The notes under the pieces were generated by a model, which was not told where the DNA came from, ran no database searches, and was given only the letters and a program-made list of their open reading frames with translations. Positions 17,356-26,375 of a DNA stretch of 64,000 nt are shown one piece after another (position 1 is the first letter of the stretch; each line of letters opens with the position of its first letter). The position numbers and the translations under genes are program-made. The stretch lies in NCBI RefSeq assembly GCF_001613365.1, contig NZ_BDCF01000022.1, forward strand, positions 1 through 64,000, written 5' to 3'. This DNA comes from Nocardia xishanensis NBRC 101358 (GTDB lineage: Bacteria > Actinomycetota > Actinomycetes > Mycobacteriales > Mycobacteriaceae).

Positions 17356-17662
17356 GTGTCGCGTCCGGCGGCCATCCGGTTCCCGCCCAGGTCGGAGCGA
17401 TCGATCGCCCCGGGATGACATCATGGAGAAAGTGGTTGGGGTCACATGGGTCTACTCGCCGGTAACTCGGCGCGTCGTCCGCACAGTGGGCCCTCCCCGC
17501 ACGGTGAGATCGTCGGCAGCAGTACGCTTGTCTTGCTTGCACCACACGTCCCGCAAACAACGCGGTACATATACGTTGTCTGTTGAACAGCTGGGGTCCG
17601 CTCACAAGCGTGTTCGCCTGGCCGTGCAATAAGGGCACCATCCTAGGAGGACACGAAGATCC

Positions 17663-18880
17663 ATGTCCAAGATCAAGGTTGAAGGCACCGTCGTCGAACT
17701 CGACGGTGATGAGATGACCCGGATCATCTGGCAGTTCATCAAGGACAAGCTGATCCACCCGTACCTCGATGTGAACCTCGAGTACTACGACCTGGGCATC
17801 GAATACCGGGACAAGACAGACGACCAGGTCACCATCGACGCGGCCAACGCGATCAAGCAGCACGGCGTCGGCGTGAAGTGCGCCACCATCACGCCGGACG
17901 AGGCCAGGGTCGAGGAGTTCGGCCTCAAGAAGATGTGGCGCTCGCCCAACGGCACCATCCGCAACATCCTCGGCGGCACCATCTTCCGCGCGCCGATCAT
18001 CATCTCGAACGTTCCGCGACTGGTTCCCGGCTGGACCAAGCCGATCATCATCGGCCGCCACGCCTTCGGCGACCAGTACCGCGCCACCGACTTCAAGGTC
18101 TTCCAGGGCGGCACCGTCACCCTCACCTTCACCCCGGACGACGGCAGCGAGCCGATCGTGCACGAGGTCGTGAAGATGCCGGAGGACGGCGGCGTCGTCA
18201 TGGGCATGTACAACTTCAAGAAGTCCATCGAGGATTTCGCGCGGGCGTCGTTCAACTACGGCCTGCAGCAGAACTACCCGGTGTACATGTCGACGAAGAA
18301 CACCATCCTGAAGGCCTACGACGGCATGTTCAAGGACACCTTCCAGGAGATCTTCGACACCGAGTTCAAGAGCCAGTTCGACGCGGCGGGCCTGACCTAC
18401 GAGCACCGTCTCATCGACGACATGGTCGCCTCCTCCATGAAGTGGGAGGGCGGCTACGTCTGGGCCTGCAAGAACTACGACGGCGACGTGCAGTCCGACA
18501 CCGTGGCCCAGGGCTTCGGTTCGCTGGGTCTGATGACCTCGGTGCTGCTCACCCCGGACGGCAAGACCTGTGAGGCCGAGGCCGCGCACGGCACCGTCAC
18601 CCGGCACTACCGCCAGCACCAGCAGGGCAAGCCGACCTCGACCAACCCGATCGCGTCGATCTTCGCCTGGACCCGCGGCCTCGAGCACCGCGGCAAGCTG
18701 GACAACACCCCCGAGGTGATCGGCTTCGCGCAGACCCTCGAGGACGTCGTCATCAAGACCGTCGAGGGCGGTCAGATGACCAAGGATTTGGCGCTGCTCG
18801 TCGGCGGCGACCAGGGTTACCTGACCACCGAGGAGTTCCTCGGCGCGCTCGACGCGAATCTGGCTCGCGCGCTGCGCTGA
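17663..18880 (+). CDS. icd: NADP-dependent isocitrate dehydrogenase
   Basis: A 405-residue homodimeric-type NADP isocitrate dehydrogenase of the TCA cycle (isocitrate to 2-oxoglutarate plus CO2). Signatures are VELDGDEMTRIIWQFIKDKL at the N-terminus, WRSPNGTIRNILGGTIFRAP for substrate binding, and the metal/cofactor segment with DDMVASSMKWEGGYVWACKN. An AGGAGG ribosome binding site precedes the ATG. It corresponds to icd1 (Rv3339c) next to metXY in M. tuberculosis, supporting the synteny. Confidence 0.97.
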   Translation: MSKIKVEGTVVELDGDEMTRIIWQFIKDKLIHPYLDVNLEYYDLGIEYRDKTDDQVTIDAANAIKQHGVGVKCATITPDEARVEEFGLKKMWRSPNGTIRNILGGTIFRAPIIISNVPRLVPGWTKPIIIGRHAFGDQYRATDFKVFQGGTVTLTFTPDDGSEPIVHEVVKMPEDGGVVMGMYNFKKSIEDFARASFNYGLQQNYPVYMSTKNTILKAYDGMFKDTFQEIFDTEFKSQFDAAGLTYEHRLIDDMVASSMKWEGGYVWACKNYDGDVQSDTVAQGFGSLGLMTSVLLTPDGKTCEAEAAHGTVTRHYRQHQQGKPTSTNPIASIFAWTRGLEHRGKLDNTPEVIGFAQTLEDVVIKTVEGGQMTKDLALLVGGDQGYLTTEEFLGALDANLARALR

Positions 18881-18919
18881 GTCCGTACCGGGGGCCGGCC
18901 GCGATCCGTCCGACCCCGA

Positions 18920-18945
18920 CCGGCGCTGGGACATCCCAGCGCCGG
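18920..18945. terminator. Perfect hairpin terminator after icd
   Basis: A 26-base perfect inverted repeat with 12-bp arms (CCGGCGCTGGGA/TCCCAGCGCCGG) and a 2-base loop lies 39 bases after the icd stop. It can serve icd and the convergent dehydrogenase gene. Confidence 0.75.
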
Positions 18946-19064
18946 AGGTTGAACCGGGCACCCGCCCACCTCGCGGTGGAACGGGTGCCCGACGTGTATC
19001 CGGAACATCCGCCGCGGAACTCGATGCCGCCGGCACGGGAGGGCGCAGGCGTAGCGCCGTGTGC

Positions 19065-19952
19065 TCAGCTCTCGGCAGGCGCCGGCGCTTCGATCAGTCC
19101 GGCGAATGCCCTGGTGAAGCTGGCGGTACCGTGCCCGCGTTCGACCTCGGCGTCGAACAGCCGCTGCAACGGATCGAGCAGATCCGTTGGCACGCCCTGG
19201 TTTCGGCTGGTGGCGCGGATGTCGGCGAGCCCGGTCGCGTTGACCGCGAGGTCCGAGAAGTTCACCGGAAACTCCCGCGAGTCGATCTCGGCGGCCAGCG
19301 TCGGCAGCATGTCGAGCAGTGAGCGCAACCAGGGCGCAAGGAACGCGTCGGTGAATTCGACCGCGGAGACCTGCTCGGTGTGCACCATCGCCGTCGCCTG
19401 GAAGAACCCGCCGAACAGCCCGTACATCCCGGCGAGCACCGCCATGTCGTGCAGCGCCGCCGAGCCCGCGTCGGCTCCCACGTACTTCGTCGCGCCCAGT
19501 TCCCTTATCACTTCGGCGAATTCGGCCTCGGCCTCGGCAGTTCCGCTGTAGACGAGCAGCGTCTCGGGTGTGCCAACCGTTTGCGGGACACCGAAGACGC
19601 CGCCGTCCATGAAGCGCGCGCCGTGCTCGGCGAGCCGGTCGGCCAGCTCTCGCGCGGTGTCGGGCCTGCCGGTGGCGACGTTCAATACCGTGCGTCCGTT
19701 CAGCGCCGCGCCAAGCGGGACCAGTTGCTTCCCCGCCGCCGCGGTGTCGGCGAGCACGGTGACGATCAGTTCGCCCGCCGCGACCGCGTCCGCGACACTG
19801 TCCGCGCGCCGTGCGCCCAGTTCGTCCAGGTGAATCGCCCTGTCCGGGGTGCGATTCCACACCGTGGTCGGGTGTCCGTTGCGCAGGAAGACCTCGGCGA
19901 TCGCCGCGCCCATCCGTCCGAGACCAAGCACGGTGACCGATGCCTTGCTCAT
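19065..19952 (-). CDS. NAD(P)-dependent oxidoreductase, imine-reductase/6PGDH-like
   Basis: A 295-residue two-domain dehydrogenase. The Rossmann motif GLGRMG is at residues 9-14, followed by VWNRTPD (NADP-type Arg). The C-terminal all-helical domain (ALHDMAVLAGMYGLFGGFFQ) resembles imine reductases and beta-hydroxyacid dehydrogenases. The substrate is not predictable. The start at 19952 is supported by a GGAGG site; the longer upstream open frame is not coding. It is divergent from the AraC/GlxA-type regulator gene at 20074, which may control it. Confidence 0.85.
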   Translation of the reverse strand: MSKASVTVLGLGRMGAAIAEVFLRNGHPTTVWNRTPDRAIHLDELGARRADSVADAVAAGELIVTVLADTAAAGKQLVPLGAALNGRTVLNVATGRPDTARELADRLAEHGARFMDGGVFGVPQTVGTPETLLVYSGTAEAEAEFAEVIRELGATKYVGADAGSAALHDMAVLAGMYGLFGGFFQATAMVHTEQVSAVEFTDAFLAPWLRSLLDMLPTLAAEIDSREFPVNFSDLAVNATGLADIRATSRNQGVPTDLLDPLQRLFDAEVERGHGTASFTRAFAGLIEAPAPAES

Positions 19953-20073
19953 GATTCCTCCGTCGTGTCGTTCTGTCGGGTGGGCGCCCGCCGACCAGTC
20001 TCCGCGCCAGGGCCGCCGACCGGTGAGTGGCAGAACTGACGCCGATCGAACTATTCCTGCCATACTCGGTCGC

Positions 20074-21066
20074 GTGAGTCGAACCGTCGCCATGGCCATC
20101 GCCCCCGGCGCGCTGCACCCGTGGGATCTGTACGAATTGGGCGTCGTCGCCTCGATTTTCGGCACGCCGCAGCCGGATCTGGCCGACCCCTGGTACGAGC
20201 TGAAGGTGTGCTCGGTGGACGCGCGGCCGCAGACCCAGCCGATCGGCTTCGGCGCCTTCCTGCGCGCGGAGCACGGCCTCGACGATCTGCTCACCGCCGA
20301 CACGGTGATAGTTCCCTCGGTGGCCGCCGAGTGCGTCACGGCCGAACGCGAACTGCCACCGGAACTGCTCGACGCGCTGGCGGCCGCGCATCGCGGGGGC
20401 GCGCGCATGGTCGGGCTCTGCGACGGCACCTTCGCGCTGGCTGCGGCGGGCCTGGTCGAGGGGCGGCGCGTGGCCGCGCACTGGGTGCACGCGGAAATGC
20501 TGGCGAAGCGCTTCCCCGGCATCGAGGTCGACGACTCGGTGCTCTACGTCGACGACGGCGACGTGCTCACCAGCGCGGGCATGACCGCGGCGGTCGACCT
20601 GTGCCTGCATCTGGTGCGGCGCGATCTGGGCGCCGCGGTGGCCAATCAGCTGGCGCGCCGCATGGTCATCCCGCCGCATCGGTCCGGCGGTCAGGCGCAG
20701 TACGTCGACCGGACGGTGCCCGCGCACCCGGCGGACGACCTCGGCGTGGTGCTCCAGTGGGCTGTCGAGCACCTCGACGAGCCGCTGACCGTTGAGACAT
20801 TGGCGGCCAAAGCCAACATGAGTCCCCGCACCTTCCATCGCCGCCTGCACCGCTCCACCGGAGCCACCCCGATGCAGTGGCTGCTCAATCAGCGCCTCGC
20901 GCACGCTCAATCGCTGCTGGAGACCACCGACTTCAATATCGAGCGGATCAGCCGACTGTCCGGCCTCGGGACCGCGACCAACCTGCGCAGGCATTTCGCG
21001 TCCGTGATCGGCGTGACGCCCGCCGAGTACCGGCGAACCTTCGCGCGCCCGGAGCCGATCGGCTGA
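20074..21066 (+). CDS. GlxA/AraC-family transcriptional regulator
   Basis: A 330-residue regulator. Residues 1 to about 190 form a DJ-1/PfpI-like domain (MVGLCDGTFALAAAGLVEGRR, with Cys in the nucleophile-elbow position). Residues about 225-325 form the AraC double helix-turn-helix (VETLAAKANMSPRTFHRRLH, IERISRLSGLGTATNLRRHF, GVTPAEYRRTF). Such proteins often sense small metabolites and control a neighbouring gene. The divergent oxidoreductase is the likely target. The start is the GTG at 20074 (ATG at 20092 is possible), and the short leader may be leaderless. Confidence 0.88.
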   Translation: MSRTVAMAIAPGALHPWDLYELGVVASIFGTPQPDLADPWYELKVCSVDARPQTQPIGFGAFLRAEHGLDDLLTADTVIVPSVAAECVTAERELPPELLDALAAAHRGGARMVGLCDGTFALAAAGLVEGRRVAAHWVHAEMLAKRFPGIEVDDSVLYVDDGDVLTSAGMTAAVDLCLHLVRRDLGAAVANQLARRMVIPPHRSGGQAQYVDRTVPAHPADDLGVVLQWAVEHLDEPLTVETLAAKANMSPRTFHRRLHRSTGATPMQWLLNQRLAHAQSLLETTDFNIERISRLSGLGTATNLRRHFASVIGVTPAEYRRTFARPEPIG

Positions 21067-21179
21067 ACCGTCCCGGTCGTCGAGATGTCGAGTGAGCTGG
21101 ACGAATAGGGCGGCCGGTGGTGGTCGAACTCACGTCGGCTCGGGGAGCGATCCCGCCCCCGCGCCGGTTACATGAAGAC

Positions 21180-22427
21180 GTGACGAGCCAGGTAGCAACC
21201 GATCAGCCCGCCCCGCCCGAGAAGGAGCGGACCGATTGGCATGTCCCCGCGATGCTGGCACTGGCCCTCGGCGGCTTCGGCATCGGCACAACCGAGTTCG
21301 TCACCATGGGTTTGCTGCCCGATATCGCGCAGGCCATGAATGTCCCCGAGCCGACCGCGGGTCACGCCGTGTCGGCCTACGCGCTCGGCGTGGTGATCGG
21401 CGCGCCGTCGCTGGCCGCGCTCTGCGCGCGGGTTCCGCGCAAGCGCCTGCTCATCGCCTTGATGATCGCGTTCACCGTTGGCAACGCGGCCACCGTTGTG
21501 GCGCCGAGTTTTCAGAGCTTGGTCGCCGCGCGCTTCGTCTCCGGTCTGCCGCACGGCGCCTACTTCGGCGTCGCCTCGCTGGCGGCGGCGACGCTCGCCC
21601 CAGCCGGCAGGCGCGCGAAAGCGGTTGCCGCGGTTATGCTGGGACTGAGCGCCGCCAACGTCGTCGGCGTTCCCGCAGCCACCTGGCTCGGCCAACACCT
21701 CGGCTGGCGGGACGCCTTCGTGGTGGTCGCGTTGATCGGCATCATCACGGTCGCGGCGCTCGTTCGATTCGTGCCGGAACTCACCGGCATCAAAACCACC
21801 AACCCGATGACCGAACTCGGCGCGCTGCGTCGCTCACAGGTGCTGCTGACCCTGGCGGTCGGGGCGGTCGGCTTCGGCGGCATGTTCGCCGTCTACACCT
21901 ACATCACCACCACGCTGACCGATGTGGCAGGCATGTCGCTCGGCTTGGTGCCTGTCGTGCTGATGCTGTTCGGTCTCGGCATGGTGGCGGGCAATATCGT
22001 CGGCGGCGTGCTCGCCGATCGCGGCGTCGACCGCGCGATCCTGTTCGCTTCGGTGGCGATGGCCGTGGTGCTCGCGGCTTTCGTTGTCGCCGCCCGGAAT
22101 CCATTCACCGCCGCGCTCTGTGCGTTCCTGGTCGGCGCGACCGGCGCTGCGCTCGCGCCCGGTTTACAGACGCGCCTGATGGACGTCGCCGCCGACGCGC
22201 AAACCCTCGCCGCCGCACTCAATCACGCGGCCTTGAACATCGCCAATGCGGCGGGCGCCTGGCTCGGCGGCCTCGTCATCGCCGCGGGACTCGGCTATAC
22301 CGCGCCCGCCGCAGTCGGCGCGGGTCTCGCGGTGGTCGGTACGCTGCTGTTCGTCGTCACCGTGTGGATCGCCAGGCGCACATCAGAACATGCAGATCTG
22401 TATGTAAGTGTAGAATCACCGGAATGA
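21180..22427 (+). CDS. MFS transporter, DHA1 (AraJ/PbuE-like) family
   Basis: A 415-residue, 12-helix transporter. The N-terminal motif LALGGFGIGTTEFVTMGLLPDIA and the loop 2-3 RVPRKRLLIALM place it in the DHA1 arabinose/purine/drug efflux group. The start GTG at 21180 gives the expected short cytoplasmic head; a longer frame begins at 21117. Its stop overlaps the ATG of the following tetR gene (ATGA), so the two are coupled. An operator-like palindrome lies inside the 3' end of this gene, just before tetR. Confidence 0.87.
   Translation: MTSQVATDQPAPPEKERTDWHVPAMLALALGGFGIGTTEFVTMGLLPDIAQAMNVPEPTAGHAVSAYALGVVIGAPSLAALCARVPRKRLLIALMIAFTVGNAATVVAPSFQSLVAARFVSGLPHGAYFGVASLAAATLAPAGRRAKAVAAVMLGLSAANVVGVPAATWLGQHLGWRDAFVVVALIGIITVAALVRFVPELTGIKTTNPMTELGALRRSQVLLTLAVGAVGFGGMFAVYTYITTTLTDVAGMSLGLVPVVLMLFGLGMVAGNIVGGVLADRGVDRAILFASVAMAVVLAAFVVAARNPFTAALCAFLVGATGAALAPGLQTRLMDVAADAQTLAAALNHAALNIANAAGAWLGGLVIAAGLGYTAPAAVGAGLAVVGTLLFVVTVWIARRTSEHADLYVSVESPE
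22388..22405 (+). promoter_or_regulatory. Operator copy A (ACATrCAG...CTGTATGT) just before tetR
   Basis: ACATGCAGATCTGTATGT is an 18-bp near-perfect palindrome ending 18 bases before the tetR ATG. Closely similar 18-mers occur at 23490-23507 and 23578-23595. A shared regulator, most simply the adjacent TetR, is inferred. Confidence 0.65.
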
Positions 22428-23062
22428 CCAGGACCGCCGCCGACAAGCCGCAGCGCCGAACCCAGGAGCAGCGCAGCAGCGAAATGCGCGTCCGGCTGCT
22501 CGACGCCACCATCGATTGCCTGGTCGAATACGGCTACGGCGGCACCACGACACCGCGGGTGGCCGAGCGCGCGGGAGTCACGCGCGGGGCGCAGGTGCAC
22601 CACTTCGGATCCAAGAACGATCTCGTCGTCGCCGCGATCAGCCACTTGGCCCAGCGCCGCGCGGAGACCGCGATGCGGGAGATGGTCGAAGTCGAGAGCG
22701 GCGCCGATCCGGTCGCCGCGGCGCTGGACTTCTTGTGGGAGCTGCACCAGGGCCCGCTGTTCATCGCGACCGTCGAACTGTGGGTCGCGGGCCGGACCGA
22801 CCCGGTGCTGGCCTCGGCCATGGAGAAGGTCGAGCCGTTCGTCAACAACGCGGTCCTGATGGCCGTGGCCCGCTTCGTCCCGGACGAGATGCGCCGCAAG
22901 GACGCTCGCGATTTCGTCTACACCGCGATGGACGCCCTGCGCGGGATTCTCATCTCGAACTTCATCGAGCCCGACACCGATCGGGCCCGCAGGCGCTGGG
23001 CTCGCGCGTCGGCCAATCTGCGCGCCGCCGCGGTGGCGAGTCTCATGCCGCGCAGCGAGTGA
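22424..23062 (+). CDS. TetR-family regulator, probable controller of the acyl-CoA catabolic operon
   Basis: A 212-residue regulator with the HTH in residues about 25-70 (RLLDATIDCLVEYGYGGTTT, VAERAGVTRGAQVHHFGSKND). The C-terminal domain has the TetR_C form found near fatty acid and steroid genes. The ATG overlaps the stop of the upstream MFS gene by 4 bases. Matching operator palindromes in front of this gene and twice in front of the thiolase gene suggest it represses itself and the 23695-28548 cluster, perhaps with an acyl-CoA as ligand. The ligand is inference. Confidence 0.87.
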   Translation: MTRTAADKPQRRTQEQRSSEMRVRLLDATIDCLVEYGYGGTTTPRVAERAGVTRGAQVHHFGSKNDLVVAAISHLAQRRAETAMREMVEVESGADPVAAALDFLWELHQGPLFIATVELWVAGRTDPVLASAMEKVEPFVNNAVLMAVARFVPDEMRRKDARDFVYTAMDALRGILISNFIEPDTDRARRRWARASANLRAAAVASLMPRSE

Positions 23063-23489
23063 CGCGCGATCGCGGCGTCGCTGAAGGACGGCCGATCGCG
23101 TCCGGTCGAATAGCTCGGATGCGGAATCGCGCTGTCGTCGAACAGGTCTGGCGCCGGCGCGCCGGATATCGACCGCCTGGCGTGCGCCGGCGTCGGACCC
23201 TCGCCGAGGCGGTGCTGCCGAATCTCGTTGGCGGCCAACGCTGCGACCACCGCGGCCGGTGGGCGTGGGCCTCGAACCCGTGCTGTACGGGCTGAGAACC
23301 CCATGATGGGCAGCGCTTCCGCGGGTCGGGGACGGCCGTCTGTCCGGTGATGCCGGGCGAGGCATTGCGGCGAATCGCGCCGCCGTTGGCCGGGGCTGGA
23401 ACGGGCGCGTGTTCTCGTCCCGAGCTGTTGTCAGGTTGCCGGGTGATCACCCATTTCCGCCGACATATCAGCGACCGGTGGTTTCGGAT

Positions 23490-23507
23490 ACACAACTAGT
23501 TGTATGT
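23490..23507 (+). promoter_or_regulatory. Operator copy B upstream of the acyl-CoA operon
   Basis: ACACAACTAGTTGTATGT has a perfect 12-bp palindromic centre (ACAACTAGTTGT) and the same right half TTGTATGT as the other two sites. Confidence 0.55.
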
Positions 23508-23577
23508 CTGTCAACGCCTCGTTGACCTGGATATTCGGCGAGTCGAACCCCGAGCATCGGATAACTCTTGCGTGGTT

Positions 23578-23595
23578 ACATACAGCTTTGTATGT
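23578..23595 (+). promoter_or_regulatory. Operator copy C upstream of the acyl-CoA operon
   Basis: ACATACAGCTTTGTATGT has arms ACATAC/GTATGT. It is the best match to the site in front of tetR (14 of 18 positions identical) and lies about 100 bases before the thiolase start. Confidence 0.65.
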
Positions 23596-23694
23596 TTGTT
23601 TCAGTCCGATCCGGTCGGATCGGCCGCTGATGTCCGCCGCCCGCGCCGCCGGTGCACCCGTCGCGGCGCTCGCAGGCACGAAGTAAGGAGTTCG

Positions 23695-24900
23695 ATGGCG
23701 AACAAGGTCTACGTCGTCGGCGTCGGCATGACGAAATTCGAGAAGCCGGGCCGCCGCAAGAACGAGGACGGCACCGACTGGGACTACCCGGACATGGCCC
23801 GCGAATCGGGCACCAAGGCGCTCGCCGACGCGGGCATCGATTACCGCGAGGTGCAGCAGGCCTACGTCGGTTATGTCTACGGCGAGTCCACCTCCGGCCA
23901 GCGCGCGGTCTACGAGCTGGGCATGACCGGCATACCGGTCGTCAACGTCAACAACAACTGCTCGACCGGTTCGACCGCGCTGTACCTCGCGGCGCAGGCG
24001 ATCCGGGGCGGGCTCGCCGACTGCACGCTCGCGCTCGGCTTCGAGAAGATGCAGCCGGGCTCGCTCGGCTCCACCTGGGACGACCGTGAGCAGCCGATGG
24101 CGAAGCACATCATGGCGCTCGCCGAGATCTCCGAGGTGCTCTTCCCGGTGGCGCCGTGGATGTTCGGCGCGGCGGGCCGCGAGCACATGAAGGAGTACGG
24201 CACCACCGCCGAGCACTTCGCCAAGATCGGCTACAAGAACCACAAGCATTCGGTGAACAACCCGTACTCCCAGTTCCAGGACGAGTACACCCTCGACGAC
24301 ATCCTCGGCGCGCGGATGATCTACGACCCGCTGACCAAGCTCCAGTGCTCGCCGACCTCCGACGGTTCCGGCGCGGTCGTCCTGGCGAGCGAGGACTTCG
24401 TGCACTCGCACGATCTCGCCGGGCAGGCCGTCGAGATCGTCGGCCAGGCCATGACCACCGACTTCGCCTCCACCTTCGACGGCACCGCGAAGAACCTGAT
24501 CGGCTACGACATGAACGTCCAAGCCGCGCAACAGGTCTACCGGCAGGCTGGCCTCGGTCCTGATGACTTCCAGGTCATCGAACTGCATGACTGCTTCTCG
24601 GCCAACGAACTGCTGCTCTACGAGGCGCTCGGCCTGTGCGGCCCCGGCGAGGCCGGTGCGCTGATCGACGCCGACCAGACCACCTATGGCGGCAAGTGGG
24701 TCGTCAATCCCTCCGGCGGCCTGATCTCCAAGGGGCACCCGCTCGGCGCCACCGGTCTGGCGCAGTGCTCCGAACTCACCTGGCAGCTGCGCGGCGCGGC
24801 AGGCAAACGCCAGGTCGATGGCGTCACCGCAGCACTGCAGCACAACATCGGCCTCGGCGGCGCCGCGGTTGTGACCGCGTACCAGCGCGCCGACCGCTGA
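23695..24900 (+). CDS. SCP-x-type thiolase / lipid-transfer protein
   Basis: A 401-residue thiolase-fold protein of the lipid-transfer (SCP-x N-domain) group. It would cleave or transfer acyl chains of 3-oxoacyl-CoA in fatty acid or steroid side-chain degradation. The acylated Cys is in NVNNNCSTGSTALYLA, and the His of the NPSGGLISKGHPLGATG motif is conserved. The C-terminal segment is QHNIGLGGAAVV, where classical thiolases carry their second Cys. An AAGGAG site precedes the ATG. It is the first gene of an operon with SRPBCC, MaoC, SDR and acyl-CoA dehydrogenase genes. Confidence 0.9.
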   Translation: MANKVYVVGVGMTKFEKPGRRKNEDGTDWDYPDMARESGTKALADAGIDYREVQQAYVGYVYGESTSGQRAVYELGMTGIPVVNVNNNCSTGSTALYLAAQAIRGGLADCTLALGFEKMQPGSLGSTWDDREQPMAKHIMALAEISEVLFPVAPWMFGAAGREHMKEYGTTAEHFAKIGYKNHKHSVNNPYSQFQDEYTLDDILGARMIYDPLTKLQCSPTSDGSGAVVLASEDFVHSHDLAGQAVEIVGQAMTTDFASTFDGTAKNLIGYDMNVQAAQQVYRQAGLGPDDFQVIELHDCFSANELLLYEALGLCGPGEAGALIDADQTTYGGKWVVNPSGGLISKGHPLGATGLAQCSELTWQLRGAAGKRQVDGVTAALQHNIGLGGAAVVTAYQRADR

Positions 24901-24932
24901 TCGCCGAAACCCTTACCCGACAGGAGAAATCA

Positions 24933-25367
24933 ATGGGACACATCGAAGCCACCAAGGACGTCAACGCCACCCCCGAAGCCCTGTGGGCGGTCGTCTCCGA
25001 TCCGCAGACCTGGGACAAGTGGTTCACCATCCACGAGCGCTTCATGGAGGAGCCGCCCACCGCCTTGGCCGAGGGGTCCAAGCTGGTGGCCAAGATCGTC
25101 ATGCTCGGCATGGCGAACAAGCTGGAATGGACCATCAAAGCGGTCGAGGCGCCGAACAAGCTGACCCTGGGGGGCACCGGAATGGCCGGGGTGAAGACCG
25201 AATTCACCTTCGATATCCAGCCCAAGGGCGCGGGCAGCACCATCGTGGTGTCCGGTGACTTCGAGGGCGCGCTGATCAAGGGCGCGCTCGGCAAGGCGGT
25301 CGAGAAGGACGGCATCAAGCAGCTGGACAAGTCGCTCGAGCAGCTCGACGCGCTGGCCTCGGCGTAG
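24933..25367 (+). CDS. SRPBCC-family (START-like) lipid-binding protein
   Basis: A 144-residue single-domain protein of the polyketide-cyclase/START-like fold (MGHIEATKDVNATPEALWAV at the start; LDKSLEQLDAL C-terminal helix lining the cavity). Such proteins bind hydrophobic ligands. It resembles the Rv0910-type family, some members of which are annotated as toxins. Here the operon context points to acyl or steroid ligand handling. A CAGGAG site precedes the ATG, 32 bases after the thiolase stop. Confidence 0.82.
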   Translation: MGHIEATKDVNATPEALWAVVSDPQTWDKWFTIHERFMEEPPTALAEGSKLVAKIVMLGMANKLEWTIKAVEAPNKLTLGGTGMAGVKTEFTFDIQPKGAGSTIVVSGDFEGALIKGALGKAVEKDGIKQLDKSLEQLDALASA

Positions 25368-25376
25368 GGCGTCACG

Positions 25377-26255
25377 ATGACAGCGGAACCCACCGTGTCC
25401 CGCGTCGTCGAATTCGACAACGCGGGCCTGGAAACCTGGTGCGACGAAGAACGTTTCGCCGTGACGGCGGAGCGGATCGCCGAATACGCAGCGGCCACCA
25501 ACGATCCCATCGCGGCGCACCGCGCGGGCGAGGTGGCCTCGCCGGTGTTCGGCATCGTCCCGGTCTTCGAGGCCATGATGATGCCGGTGATCGACGTGGC
25601 GCCGATGGACATTTTCGGCCGGGTCGTGCACGGCGAGCAGGACTTTCACTTCCACCGGGCCATCCGGCCCGGCGACCGGCTGGTCACCCGCGCCAAGGCG
25701 GTCGGCTACGCGAGCAAGTCCAACGGCAGCACGATCACCATCCTGATCGAATGCCGCGACGAGGACGGGCAACTGGTCAACGAGCAGTACCTGACCGCGT
25801 TCTTCCGCAACATCGACGCGGGCAAGACCATCGGACAGGCCGCGCCCGCGCACAAGTTAGACGAGTCCTTGCGGGCGACCGAGCCGTTCGCGGTCGTTGC
25901 ACAGCACGTGGACGACGATCAGACCTTCCGCTACGCACCGGCTTCCGGCGATCCGGTGCCGCTGCACCTGGACGAGCAGGTCGCCAAGGACGCCGGGCTG
26001 CCCGGCATCATCGCGCACGGTCTGTGCACCATGGCGTTCGCGTCGTGGGCGGTGCTCACCGAGGCCGCGGGCTCCGACGTGCATCGGCTGCGCCGCTTCG
26101 CGGTGCGCTTCGCCAAGATGGTCTTCCCCGGCGACGACCTGGAGACCCGGATCTGGAAGGTGGGCGCGGGCGACGGCGTCACCACCTACGCCTTCGAGAC
26201 GGTGCGGGGCACGGATGTCGTGCTGAGCGACGGCCTCGCCGAGATCGCCGACTGA
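25377..26255 (+). CDS. MaoC-family double-hotdog enoyl-CoA hydratase
   Basis: A 292-residue protein with two hotdog domains. The N-domain has HGEQDFHFHRAIRPGDRL. The C-domain carries the hydratase-2 motif around SGDPVPLHLDEQVAKDAGLP and IIAHGLCTMAFASWA, where Asp and His act in catalysis. It would add water to trans-2-enoyl-CoA to give the (R)-3-hydroxyacyl-CoA, matching an (R)-type SDR dehydrogenase downstream. It starts 9 bases after the SRPBCC stop codon, and a strong hairpin terminator follows. Confidence 0.9.
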   Translation: MTAEPTVSRVVEFDNAGLETWCDEERFAVTAERIAEYAAATNDPIAAHRAGEVASPVFGIVPVFEAMMMPVIDVAPMDIFGRVVHGEQDFHFHRAIRPGDRLVTRAKAVGYASKSNGSTITILIECRDEDGQLVNEQYLTAFFRNIDAGKTIGQAAPAHKLDESLRATEPFAVVAQHVDDDQTFRYAPASGDPVPLHLDEQVAKDAGLPGIIAHGLCTMAFASWAVLTEAAGSDVHRLRRFAVRFAKMVFPGDDLETRIWKVGAGDGVTTYAFETVRGTDVVLSDGLAEIAD

Positions 26256-26258
26256 GCC

Positions 26259-26299
26259 GAGCTGCCCGCGGCTCGGACTGCCGCGGGCAGCTCTTTCGT
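26259..26299 (+). terminator. Intrinsic terminator between MaoC and SDR genes
   Basis: Perfect 14-bp arms (GAGCTGCCCGCGGC/GCCGCGGGCAGCTC), a 7-base loop and a short TTTCG run begin 4 bases after the MaoC stop. It is placed inside what otherwise looks like one operon, so the two downstream genes may have reduced read-through or their own promoter. Confidence 0.85.
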
Positions 26300-26375
26300 C
26301 CGGCGCGAGCCGGCACCCCATACATCACACCCTCGCCCCATCCGGTGGGCGAGACACAGCACAGGAGACGCACAC

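Larger units (their letters stand above)
23063..23694. other. Intergenic leader of the acyl-CoA operon
   Basis: About 630 bases without a supported gene. Open frames on both strands here lack ribosome binding sites and conserved motifs. The 3' half is AT-richer and holds two operator-like palindromes (23490-23507, 23578-23595). The region ends with an AAGGAG site in front of the thiolase gene. Confidence 0.5.

Noticed and set aside
23043..23495. 150-codon minus-strand frame in the leader of the acyl-CoA operon
   Set aside because: Arg/Pro-rich shadow composition, overlaps the end of tetR, and no ribosome binding site or domain.
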